A stretch of 64,000 bases of DNA. It comes from Lithodes maja (Eukaryota > Arthropoda > Malacostraca > Decapoda > Lithodidae). Numbering within the stretch: the first letter of the stretch is position 1; the number at the start of each line of letters is the position of its first letter. A program made the position numbers and the translations under genes. The stretch spans positions 1 to 64,000 of the forward strand of contig JBAKBP010003108.1 in assembly GCA_037953745.1 (NCBI GenBank). The letters are read 5' to 3'. Shown here one piece after another: positions 52,716-62,575 of this stretch. The notes beneath the pieces were generated by a model, which was not told the origin of the DNA, ran no database searches, and saw only the letters and a list, made by a program, of their open reading frames with translations.

Positions 52716-54545
52716 GTACAAAGGAGTACAAAGGAGTACAAAGGAAATCAAGCAACAACAGATCCAGTGACCCTTCTAGGTTGCTTGTCCTCCAAAACAC
52801 TGAGGATCAAGTGTCCAAACAGTGGTTTAGAGTGGGTAAGGGAACATTGGAAAGGGAATTACTGCCCTGGAACTAATGTCCGTGGCAGGATTAGGAAGTT
52901 AGTAGGGGACAGATGGGTTAGTAACTGAGGGGGGGATAAAATAAAGTTATTCATTTACATACGCAGTCAGTCGCGGGTTTGATGCGAGATATTTGTCTAA
53001 GCGGAGTTTAAATGAATCAACGGTGATGCAGTCTATAACGTTTCGGGGAAGCCCATTCCACAAGTTGACAACTCGATTGAAGAAGAAATTTTTAGATTCG
53101 TGCGAGTTAAAAGATTTACCAATAATTTTGCAACCGTTTCCCCGCGTGTAATTAGATTGGTCGATAGTGAAGTACTTACTACAGTTCATATTGTCGATGC
53201 CTTTGATGATTTTGAACACTTGAATTAAGTCGCCTCTTAATCTGCGCTGGGTTAAAGGAAATAGATTTAATTCTCTAAGACGCTCTTCGTATGGTTTGTT
53301 CTTTAGGCTAGGTATCATTTTGGTAACTCTACGTTGAACTCGTTCTAGCTTGTTTATATCTTTTTGGTAATAAGGGCACCAGGATTGAACGCAGTATTCC
53401 AGAAGAGGGCGGACTAAGGAATTGTAAAGGGTTAGGATAATTTCTTTGGATTTATGCTCAAATGACCTGCCTATAAAGCCAATTATTTTGTTTGCCTTCT
53501 TAACAACTTCTGAACATTGTTGACTCGGTTTTAGGTTACTCGATATTGTTACTCCCAGATCGGTTTCTCTGTTTACATTCTTAAGCTGAGTGCCATTCAT
53601 CGAATAGTTTGCTTTCTCATTTAGGTATCCGATATGTAGTACTTTACATTTATCCGCATTGAAACTCATTTGCCAAATTTGGGCCCAACATGACAATTTA
53701 TCTAGATTGTGTTGCATATCGTCAACTTGTTCTTTTGAGAGTACGCTATTTGCAATTTTTGTATCGTCAGCAAATTTTGAGATTGTACAGGTGAGACCCT
53801 CATCTATGTCGTTGATGTAAATTAGAAAGAGAATTGGTCCTAGTACCGATCCCTGGGGTACCCCGCTACTTACATTGGTCCATTTTGATGCCTTACCGTT
53901 TATGACTACTCTTTGCTTTCTGTCGCTGAGCCAATTTTCTATCCATTTCAACACACCGTCTTGTATTCCATGCGCTTTTAGTTTTAGCAGTAAACGTTTG
54001 TGGGGAACTTTGTCAAAGGCCTTTTGAAAATCAAGGTATATAATATCTACAGCTTTACTCTCATCGTAGAGGTTGAGGATATCGTGGAAGAAGTCTAAGA
54101 GGTTTGTTAAACAGGAACGTTTTTTACGAAAGCAGTGTTGAGTATCTTTAAGTATGTTATTTTCCTCTAAGTGATTTACGAGTCTGTCTCTTATGACCGT
54201 TTCTAGCATTTTACATACAACTGAGGTTAAGCTAATTGGACGATAGTTACTGGATAGGGATTTGCTGCCTTTTTTGAATATCGGTGTTACGTTGGCTAGC
54301 TTCCACTGATCGGGCATAGTTCCAGACTGCAAGGATTTATTGAATAGTAATGTCAGTGGTTTAGAGAGCTCATCCTTAGCTTCCTTTAGAACTCTAGGCG
54401 AGATTGTATCAGGTCCAGGCGTTTTATTTACCTTGAGTTTATCTAAACAATTCAATACTTCTCTCTCTGTAACGGTGATATTGCTTAAAACATCTGAATT
54501 ATCAATCTGAATCGGCGATGGTGTAGGGATATCACTGAGGTCTTC
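52716..54545 (-). mobile_element. CR1-like LINE copy 2, 5' truncated
   Basis: Closely matches copy 1 over the RT half. The 3' end has three GTACAAAGGA units (52716-52745), one more than copy 1. Similarity ends at 54545 in the middle of ORF2, where DIRS sequence resumes. Confidence 0.88.
52947..54455 (-). CDS. CR1-like ORF2, RT and C-terminal part, open
   Basis: A 502-residue open frame, also open upstream to the truncation at 54545. It covers RT from the KTPGPDTISPR block through YLDFQKAFDKVPHKR, GVPQGSVLGP and FADDTK to the C-terminal NLWNGLP region. The two positions that are stops in copy 1 are sense codons here. The endonuclease and ORF1 are absent because of 5' truncation, so the copy cannot move by itself. 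The methionine at 54455 is internal. Confidence 0.85.
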   Translation of the reverse strand: MNCLDKLKVNKTPGPDTISPRVLKEAKDELSKPLTLLFNKSLQSGTMPDQWKLANVTPIFKKGSKSLSSNYRPISLTSVVCKMLETVIRDRLVNHLEENNILKDTQHCFRKKRSCLTNLLDFFHDILNLYDESKAVDIIYLDFQKAFDKVPHKRLLLKLKAHGIQDGVLKWIENWLSDRKQRVVINGKASKWTNVSSGVPQGSVLGPILFLIYINDIDEGLTCTISKFADDTKIANSVLSKEQVDDMQHNLDKLSCWAQIWQMSFNADKCKVLHIGYLNEKANYSMNGTQLKNVNRETDLGVTISSNLKPSQQCSEVVKKANKIIGFIGRSFEHKSKEIILTLYNSLVRPLLEYCVQSWCPYYQKDINKLERVQRRVTKMIPSLKNKPYEERLRELNLFPLTQRRLRGDLIQVFKIIKGIDNMNCSKYFTIDQSNYTRGNGCKIIGKSFNSHESKNFFFNRVVNLWNGLPRNVIDCITVDSFKLRLDKYLASNPRLTAYVNE

Positions 54546-54998
54546 CGAGGAGACTTCCGACGAAGATCGGTTAAAAATTATTCTTCTCCAATATCTTTAC
54601 ATTCAAGGGTGAGCAGGTAGCTAAACAAAATTTCCGAACTAAAAGTTCCTTTCGTGGTCAGTCACAGTTCAATCAGTCAGCTAAGACTTTCACAACCCCT
54701 GCTCATACCGGGACACCTACAAGGGCGCGGTAACCTCAGGGGTAGAAGGAGGTGGTTTCGGGGCCAACATAGGGGTAAACGCAGTAGCGGTGGTAGCAAG
54801 ACCTCTCATCCCCCCGTGCCAAAGTCAGAGTCACATTCCTCCTCCAAGATCTGAGACACACCACAGGACTCTCTCACTCCCAGCGCCAAAGCAAGGCGAG
54901 ACGGATCCGAGAGTAGTGCTGCCGGACAAGACCAGTCATATGACTGACAACTCCCGAGATTATTCCGGGCATGGCCCCGGCGGACATGGGCAAGGACA
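54546..54998 (+). pseudogene. DIRS gag C-terminal tail
   Basis: Frames here read KQNFRTKSSFRGQSQFNQS and then RGNLRGRRRWFRGQHRGKRSSG, a basic RG-rich tail like the ends of DIRS gag proteins. A stop and a frame change lie between them. Confidence 0.5.
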
Positions 54999-55859
54999 AT
55001 GGCCTGCAAAGGTCTCTCCTGGCGGTGGTCCCGGCGACCTCGCCTACGTTTCCCCACAGAATTCAATCGAGTTTCATTAGAGGTGGGAACTATTATCAAA
55101 GAGATGACACAAAAAACAGATCATAATCCCCAGTCCTCCGTCAATGCCAGGGTTCATATCCCGGTTGTTTCTGGTGCCAAAAAGGGACAGTGTTCAGATG
55201 AGGCCAGTAATCGACCTCTCATATCTCAACACCCATATTCACAATCAGTCATTCAGGATGCTGACAGTGAAACAGATCAGGTTGTCACTTCCGCCGCAGG
55301 GCTGGATATGCTCAATAAATCTAAAAGACGCCTATTGGCATGTCCCCATCAACAAATGCTTTCAGAGGTTCCTAGCCTTACGCAACGGGAATCAAACTTT
55401 TGTCTTTCAAAGAAAGGGTTAAATCTTGGGTTAAATCTTGCACCCAGAGTTTTCAAGAAATTAGTCCGACAGACATTGCTACCATTGCTCAAACAGGGAA
55501 TCATGATTTTATGGTACCTAGACGATTGGCTATTGGTAGCCCAATCCAAGATAATATGTCTTCACCATGTTCACCTAGTATTAGACCATGTAGAGGCACT
55601 AGGGTTCAGGGTAAACTTAGCAAAGTCATCTCTCATTCCCACCAAACAAATCCAATGGGTGGGCCTTATCTGGGATACCGAGTTACTGACTCTGAGTCAG
55701 AGTGTAGACAATCGTCAGAGGTTTCGCAGGAAACTCTTCCGATTTCTGTACTCCCAGACGACAACGAGGAAGATCTGGGAATCTCTGGTAGGCTCACTCA
55801 ACTGGATCCAACTGACGGCACCGTTAGGTCGCCTAAAGGTCAAAAGAATTATCTTGTAA
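54999..55859 (+). pseudogene. DIRS-type reverse transcriptase
   Basis: In two frames: GFISRLFLVPKRD ... RPVIDLSYLN ... SINLKDAYWHVPI (55144-55422), then NLAPRVFKKL and GIMILWYLDDWLLVAQS (about 55425-55859). These blocks are characteristic of DIRS RT. A frameshift separates them, and a short duplication of TTAAATCTTGGG (about 55420-55437) has replaced the block before APRVF. The YLDD site is intact. A stop at 55857-55859 separates it from the RNase H part, which is in the same frame. Confidence 0.85.
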
Positions 55860-56789
55860 AGAAACAGATGTTTTCCTCTTTTACCGGCGGAAACACAGAG
55901 GACAATTCCAACCTTAATCCACAACCTCCTGGCGGCCTGGGCGAAGCCAGAAGTTATTCACTCCTCCTTGACTTGGACAGCTCCACCACCGATGGTTTGG
56001 GTAGATACAGACGCGTCAGGAACCCTGGGTTGGGGTTACCAATCAAACTTTGGCCACCAGAGCCAAGGTCAATGGTCAACATCAAATCACCTCCATATCA
56101 ATGCCAAGGAGTTGCTAGTCCCACTATTCTTTTTACAGGAGAACGGCACAAGCCAGGCGGGAAAGTCCCTAGCCTTCAGAATGGACAATTTGACTGTGAC
56201 ATGCATTCAAAAGCAGGGGTCAGTGAGATCAAGAGTGTTACAAGGGTTGTTGGAAAAGATATTTCGACTAGCCGCGAGGCTCGGGATTTATCTTCATGCA
56301 ACATATCTGCCCGGCGTGGCGAATGTGTGGGCGGATGCTTTGTCCTGGCAACAGAGCACGCAAGTAGAATGGGCTCTCAGACAAAACATCTTTCAAAAGA
56401 TGATTGTGGAGCCCTACAATCCACAAGTGGACTTGTTCGCGTCAGAGGTGAGCCACAGGCTACCTCAGTACCTCACACGCCAGAGTTTAACTCCTGCGGG
56501 GGGTCAGGACACATTTATGGTAGAGTGGAACAAATGGAACTTCATTTATCTGTTTCCACCTCCAGACGCATCCTTAATGTGCAAAGTAGTTAAAAAACTA
56601 CGGGATTACCGGGGCATGGTCTCGATAATCGCGCCCTTGTGGCTGGCTCAAGTGTGGTACAACCAGTTGAAGACGTGGTGCGAGAACCCGGTGTCACTCT
56701 CGATCTCGTATTTCCACTTAGAGACAATCGGAAACCTCAAGACCTCGCTGACTTTCACCTTGTGGATATTCAGAAGGCCAAGTGGCTAG
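55860..56789 (+). pseudogene. DIRS RNase H and adjoining domain
   Basis: Begins RCFPLLPAETQ and continues WVDTDASGTLGWGYQ (RNase H first acid), HINAKELLV (second), RMDNLTVTCIQKQG (third) and GVANVWADALSW (fourth). The DIRS-specific region follows, with PQVDLFASEVSHRLPQY, FMVEWNKW, YLFPPPDASL and APLWLAQVWYNQL. The frame runs from the stop at 55857 to 56789 and shifts near its end, before the recombinase. Confidence 0.8.
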
Positions 56790-57931
56790 GCCAGTTTGGG
56801 GAAACCGTGACTCACAAGTTGATTAATCAATATGCTCCATCAATCCAAAGACAGTACCAAACACACTGGAAATAATTTACTACATGGATTGTAGAAACTG
56901 GTCAACGACAGTCCTCAGTGGCTCTGGTATTTAACTATTTAAATTACCTATTTGATGTTCAAAAGTTGTCAGTTGTCACATTAAGGAATCACCTCACAGC
57001 AATTAGGACACCATTTCTAGACTTAACTGGTTTGACTGTACCGGAAGCGGAAGAAAAGGGATTTATGAGGGCATGCTTCAAGCTCCTCCCTCCCCCTCGT
57101 CAACTCACACCCACCTGGTCTCTGGATCGAGCCCTTAAAATGCTTCAGTCCCATAAATATTGCAAAAATCCTCCCTTGGATCTCATACTTAACACCTTAC
57201 GAGCGGCCTAGGCGGTATATAATATGTAGCCACCAGCGGGGTGTTTTTACCCAAAATAGGGCTGTTTACGTGATCATTTTCATGCCTAAATAAGACCCAG
57301 AGCGTAAAACAAGTATCTATCCCTGAAAGGGCATAAACAGAGCTTTCCAATGACACCATAACGATCCTTTTATGATGGCTAGTTTTCTTGCAACAACCAC
57401 GCAACACGAGTGCAAAAAGCATGTAATTCGGCACTTTCCCCATACAATTCCGTATGTAGCGAGTGAGAGAGGGAGGGAGGAGGTGGGATTCGTGTCAGTA
57501 GGTTCGCCGCGGTGGTCTGGAGCAGTCATACGCTCGCTACTCTCCTGCCACCTCTTGTCTCTCTCTCTCAGCCACATTACGTGCTGAAATTGCCACACGA
57601 CCTATGTCGAGCGCCGCCAGATAGTCCAGATTTATTATACTCGACTTATGTTGTGCGCCGATAGTTATGGGTTAAAAAGGCAATTTTTCTAATGGCACTG
57701 GCTACGGGTGCCAGGGTGTCTGAGTTGGCGGCGAGGAGTTCGGAACCAAACTGTCTAAGATTTAAAAGGCACAACATAGGGGTACATATTGCTCCTGCTT
57801 CTACCTTTATTGCTAAGAATGAACATTCCAATCATGTATTTACAGAGTTCGAAATTCCGGCTCTGAATCAGGGTGACAGGCACCATTTATTGTGTCCAGT
57901 GCAGTCACTTATGTTATTTATGAGGGCCTGA
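56690..57931 (+). pseudogene. DIRS tyrosine recombinase, split by MITE-A
   Basis: Upstream part to 57188: SIQRQYQTHWK, a stop at 56873-56875, then FTTWIVETGQRQSSVALVFNYLNYLF and SVVTLRNHLTAI, the core-binding domain. MITE-A takes up 57193-57671. The second part resumes in the same frame once the MITE and one TTAA are removed: FLMALATGARVSEL with the first catalytic arginine, then HHLLCPVQSL. It ends at a stop at 57929-57931, before the second catalytic arginine and the tyrosine. Sequence to about 58130 may contain a frameshifted remnant. DIRS elements use this enzyme in place of an integrase. Confidence 0.75.
57193..57671. mobile_element. MITE-A copy 1, 479 bp, TTAA-flanked
   Basis: TTAA at 57189-57192 and 57672-57675. 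The insert starts CACCTTACGAGCGGCCTAGG. Its removal restores the DIRS recombinase frame. It is non-coding, with the same start and length as copy 2. Confidence 0.85.
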
Positions 57932-58130
57932 ATGGAGCCTATATGCTCGCCCATGGGCATCGAGTTCAATACCCCCTGCTCGCCGTTTATAGGTTAACAA
58001 CACCTCCACTTTTGATTTCCCCGCGATTCCGGTACTGGCCTTTCACCAGCTCTCATCATCGCGACTTCATCCGACTGACAGACAGACAGCTAAGCTTATT
58101 GTTATGCCCTGATTTTATGCAGGATTAATG

Positions 58131-59225
58131 ATTGATTAAGGTGAGTTCTTCTAGACTGGGATATTGGAATTCATGCAAATACATATATATCATCAACAGA
58201 GGACCTTATATAATCTCAAAAGATAATTTGTAATACAGCTTTATTTACTTATTCACTAGAAACACATATGATGAATTTAGAAACACTTTTAACACATGGG
58301 GTACTCATAAGTGGTACAACTTCTCGTTTTAAAATCTCCCAGCACGCTCGCGGATCTAGATAGAAATCAGGTATATCACTTCAACTATATATATATATAT
58401 ATCATTCTTCCTTGAGAATGATGCGCACTCTTCTCTTTGTGAATACTAAATAATGGAAATTACTAACAATTCAGTTTTATTTCAGTTTCACTAATATATT
58501 ACGTGAACTTAATCCCGTGAATGATAGTGGACGATTGGATACGTGTTCCAGTATTTATTTGCATTAAATACGGGAACTCAAGCATAGATGTATTTTCAGT
58601 TGTAGCTCAAGTTTGTGGACTCTAAAATATTATAGCTTCCACTGAGATATTTTCAGAGTTAATGAAAGTATAGGTAAATCCTCTTATTTATAGGAAATTC
58701 ACAATTAAGGTATTACAAGGATTACAGACGTAATTTCTATATGAACCATTCACTAATAGTATGGTAAGGCTCACTATATAAGTTAACACTTCACTTCTAT
58801 AACTCGAAATTCAGGGAGAACGGACTGTTTATTTTCCACTTGACGGAAATATGACTGAGTTGCTGAACAGGTAAAAATCCGTCTAAAATCGGTATGTAGG
58901 TTATCTGAAGAGTGAAAACGTCGACTTAAAGATAACTTATTATAGGAGGTATTGATCTTCCTTATTATTGATATCGGAATCTCATAGAACACTTATTATA
59001 CACTTTCACGTATTTTGAGATTGTAAAACTCTGGTTATTTCGATCACTTTGAGTTCTAAGTTTATAGTATCTCTTCACTGATACTGAATTCACGTATTTT
59101 ATATATTATTTCTTTTCTTGTTTGTAGAGATGCACTTCATTGAGTTGGTCTTCTGATGTTCCGTGGGCCGTCCAGGTTGTCCGGTCGTGTGGAGAAGTTA
59201 CAGTTGGATTAATGGTCTTGGGGTC
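58131..59225. other. non-coding, nothing recognised
   Basis: AT-rich, with a short TA run near 58389-58402. No gene or element end is clear. Confidence 0.5.
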
Positions 59226-59229
59226 TTAA

Positions 59230-59708
59230 CACCTTACGAGCGGCCTAGGCGGTAATTTATATGTACCACCCAGCGGGGTGTTTTTACACTAAATAGGGTT
59301 GTTTACTTGATAATTTTCATGCCTAAATAAGACCCAGAGCGTAAAACAAGTATCTATCCCTGAAAGGGCATAAACAGAGCTTTCCAATGACACCCCAACC
59401 ATCCTTGTACGACCACTGGTTTTCTTGCAACGATCGCGCAACACGAGTGCAAAAACCATGTAATTAGGTACTTTCCGTACATAATTCCCTGTGTAGCGAG
59501 TGTGAGGGGGGATGGAAGGGTGGTTTTCACTTCAGTTGGCCCACCGCGGTGGTGTGCGGTGGTCATAGCCTTACTACGCTCCTCACACCGCTCAGCTCTC
59601 TCTCTCTGCAACATTACGTGCTGAAAATGGCACACGACATAAGTTGTGAACCGCCACATAGTCCAAATTTATTTCACACGACATAAGTTGCGCGCCGCCA
59701 AAGAAGGG
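59230..59708. mobile_element. MITE-A copy 2, 479 bp, TTAA-flanked
   Basis: TTAA at 59226-59229 and 59709-59712. It starts CACCTTACGAGCGGCCTAGG and ends CGCCGCCAAAGAAGGG. It is related along its length to 57193-57671. Confidence 0.85.
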
Positions 59709-59712
59709 TTAA

Positions 59713-61598
59713 GTATGGTTCCGTAACTTATTAGATAACAGTTGGTCCCATATTGGATTAACGCAAGTATTCTCAGCATTTAGCTTCCAGCGAATCTTGA
59801 CTATCCTGACCTTTATATTAATCGTTGATGAAGTTCTGTTCAGGTACTCTTGAATTGAGGTTTTGAATGCATAAGTTTCAAGTCTTGCCGGATTAACTTA
59901 GCATCAGACTATCGCAAGATGAGCTGAGATAATTGCTCTTCTTGGCTGTCAATAACCCTTATAAGAGGTTCAAAGAACTCAAGGCAGTGTTAACCTTTTT
60001 GTCACAAATTCTAGTGGATTGCCACAGACAATTTGTGCCTAGGATTTATGTATGCAAAGTGCCCGTGAGGGTATCTCGCTAAACCCTTATAACACAAAAG
60101 ATCTTTCTATCCTAGATCTCTGTGAGAAGTATGGGTATAATTTCTAAAATAGAAAAATACTGAAAGGGGGGTCTTGCCTTACTCTTTCAATGTCTTATCC
60201 ATACAGAAATGTAACCAATAAATATTAGTCTTAATCTCTGTGAATGCCAGAAATAAGAAAGTTGCACTTATATAGTTTACTTGTTACACTATGATACAAG
60301 AACTATTTTAGGGCTCTATGTTAAGAAATGGTGTTGCCACAAATAACAAAGATCCTAGAATAAAATACTTATATCTACAGATAGTATAAAGACTTCGGGG
60401 TGCCGGGATCAATAACTATGCCGTAAAAATCAATGTTTCTATAGAGCGGGTTGCCGATCCAGAGAAAAGTTCTTTCTACTTGTCTTCCTCCTCTCTGCTC
60501 GGAGTTTATATAGTTTTGAAAAAGGGGGGGGGGGGGGGGGAGGTTTTTAGAGCTGATGTTGTCTGATCGTGAGAAAGGGTTATTTATACATATAGGAACT
60601 GTGTACGGGTCTCGGTAAGAAAAGTTATAGCAGGAAGTCGCTTTCTATTTCCACAACACTTGCTCATGATTATTTTAAAAGGAATATATAGGGAACCTAG
60701 AATCCTAGATTTCTATATAAATTGTTAACTTGTTGGCAAGCAGGTTGAGTTGGTAGCTCTGAGTCACTGGAGGTCCGGGCTGTCGCTATTGTTTGCACAG
60801 AGGTATCGATTTTTTTTTTTAAACTGAGTGTTGCCTGATCCCAAGAGGATATAATTTATATATACCCAAGTGGTTATGATTAGTAAAATTATATACATCA
60901 CTCCTCCTCTACTTTTGAAACATTTGTTAGTATTTGTTTATAATAATAATACATAGGAACATATATATTGAATAATATCCTTAACTTGTTGGTGCGGGTT
61001 AAGGGGTCATTTCAGGGGGTCACGAGGGGGGATTCGGTTGGCTCGTCCTGCTTATAGGTTTCTCTGCTATACTTCATACAGCTGGTAAATATTTAAAAGA
61101 GACTTGAAGGAATATGTTTTAAGGGTAGTTTCTTGGGTAGAGTGACATACTATTTTCTAACTTAATATTATTCATTATACAGGCTTCATATTAACTTAAG
61201 AGAATGACAATCTTTAATGCGGACTTGGAGTCCTGAGGTCACGTGACTTCCCTCCCGAGTTTGAAAGAGAGGATAGTTTTGGCAGACAAATCATTATAGT
61301 TTGATCATAGCACATCTCACAATCTCTATTTAGGTTAGGGTTACTTACAATACTTAATATTGAGATTCTGGACATGTCAATATTTATGCAAACTCAAGTA
61401 TACTTGATACTTAAGACTTCTATACTCTCGACTGTATCGGTTGGTACTTCTGGTGGTCATTTCCTTATCTAGGGATTTGTACGGGTCAAACATTTGTTGG
61501 TTGCCTCACCAACTCTGAAGAAAGTCTTTGTGGTTTGTTTGATTTTAATATAGAGAATAGTTAGTTGTTAAAGAAGGCATGTACACAATTGTTTTATC
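59713..61598. other. non-coding with a G tract
   Basis: A G run lies at about 60524-60540 and a T run near 60811-60819. I see no gene or complete element. Confidence 0.5.
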
Positions 61599-61608
61599 AT
61601 TATCATAG

Positions 61609-61796
61609 GACAGAGAGGGAGAGGTAGGCCGAAGGAGAGGTGGAAGGATGGAGTGAGGAAGTATATAATTATGAACGAGGGTGGTGCTGGTTGGGGGGAG
61701 GGGCGTCGACTGACTGGGGACAGAGATGCATGGGAGCGGTTCGTTCGTGGCCACCCCTTCGGGGATCACGGCGTCAGGCAATAGATAGATAGATAG
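61609..61796 (+). mobile_element. 5'-truncated RTE-like fragment with target duplication
   Basis: The 188 bp match the 3' end of the element at 401-3641 (its last coding bases from about 3460 and the ATAG tail). The direct repeat ATTATCATAG flanks it at 61599-61608 and 61797-61806. Confidence 0.88.
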
Positions 61797-61806
61797 ATTA
61801 TCATAG

Positions 61807-62575
61807 AAGTTGAGAAAGCATCCCTAGGAGATGATTTGATAGGACTTTCGTAATTTACGAGATCCTTATGTAAGGTTGCGTTTAGTACATTGGGTAACTC
61901 TTTTTAGTGACAGGTGGCCTTAAGATTAATTACACTCTTCTTGTTAATTTTTTTTATTTCTTAATGTTTATTTCTTCCTTAATATTAATTACATATATAT
62001 ACAGGTTTCTCATTTATTATTTTCAAAAGGGTTGTGAAAACAGGACTCTTCTGGTGACTGCTGTGGTCCTGTCCCTGCATATTTTCTTTCCTGGCGTTGA
62101 CGGGGTTTCCTTGGTCCAAGTTGGCGATTCTACCGTTTCTCGTTTCCGTCTTCCGGGTGGTTGACCTTGACATCGCTGGTTGGGGTGGAGTCGAGGCATT
62201 CCGTTCTGTTGTTTTCTTTTCTTCAGCTTTTTCATTCCGCTTTTTCTTGTTCTCTTCTGGTTTCTTCTTCTCTTCTCCTTCCGTGGTTTTCCTTTTCTTC
62301 GTTATTTTACTTATTATCATGATTTAAACCCATTTATCATTATTCCCTTCTCTGTTGAGCCGCTCAGAAAACACTATCGAAATAACCAGCCTCCCAACAG
62401 AGTTCCAGTGGTAGCCATTTGTCTACCAACCTTTATCAGCTCATACAAGATCTATCTACAGCATAACTATTCTATGGTAATTTAAAGTGAGTTACACTCC
62501 CGGTATTTGATATTCAATTATGATTTATATGTGTGGACCATTTCAGTCTAGATAAAAGTAAACTCAACCCTTTAA
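61807..62575. other. non-coding; lysine-rich open frame on minus strand
   Basis: A 111-residue minus-strand frame (61985-62320) is lysine- and glutamate-rich at its start. I cannot assign it, and low complexity explains most of it. No other feature. Confidence 0.45.

Larger units (their letters stand above)
50238..58130 (+). mobile_element. decayed DIRS-like retrotransposon with three insertions
   Basis: The order gag, DIRS-type RT, RNase H with the adjoining DIRS domain, and tyrosine recombinase identifies the group. The coding parts are broken by frameshifts and stops. Insertions are MITE-B (50972-51283), CR1 copy 2 (52716-54545) and MITE-A (57193-57671). I could not define the terminal repeats, so both ends are approximate. 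Confidence 0.7.

Noticed and set aside
61985..62320. Lysine/glutamate-rich minus-strand frame as a nucleic-acid-binding protein
   Set aside because: Low complexity explains it, and no conserved motif is present.
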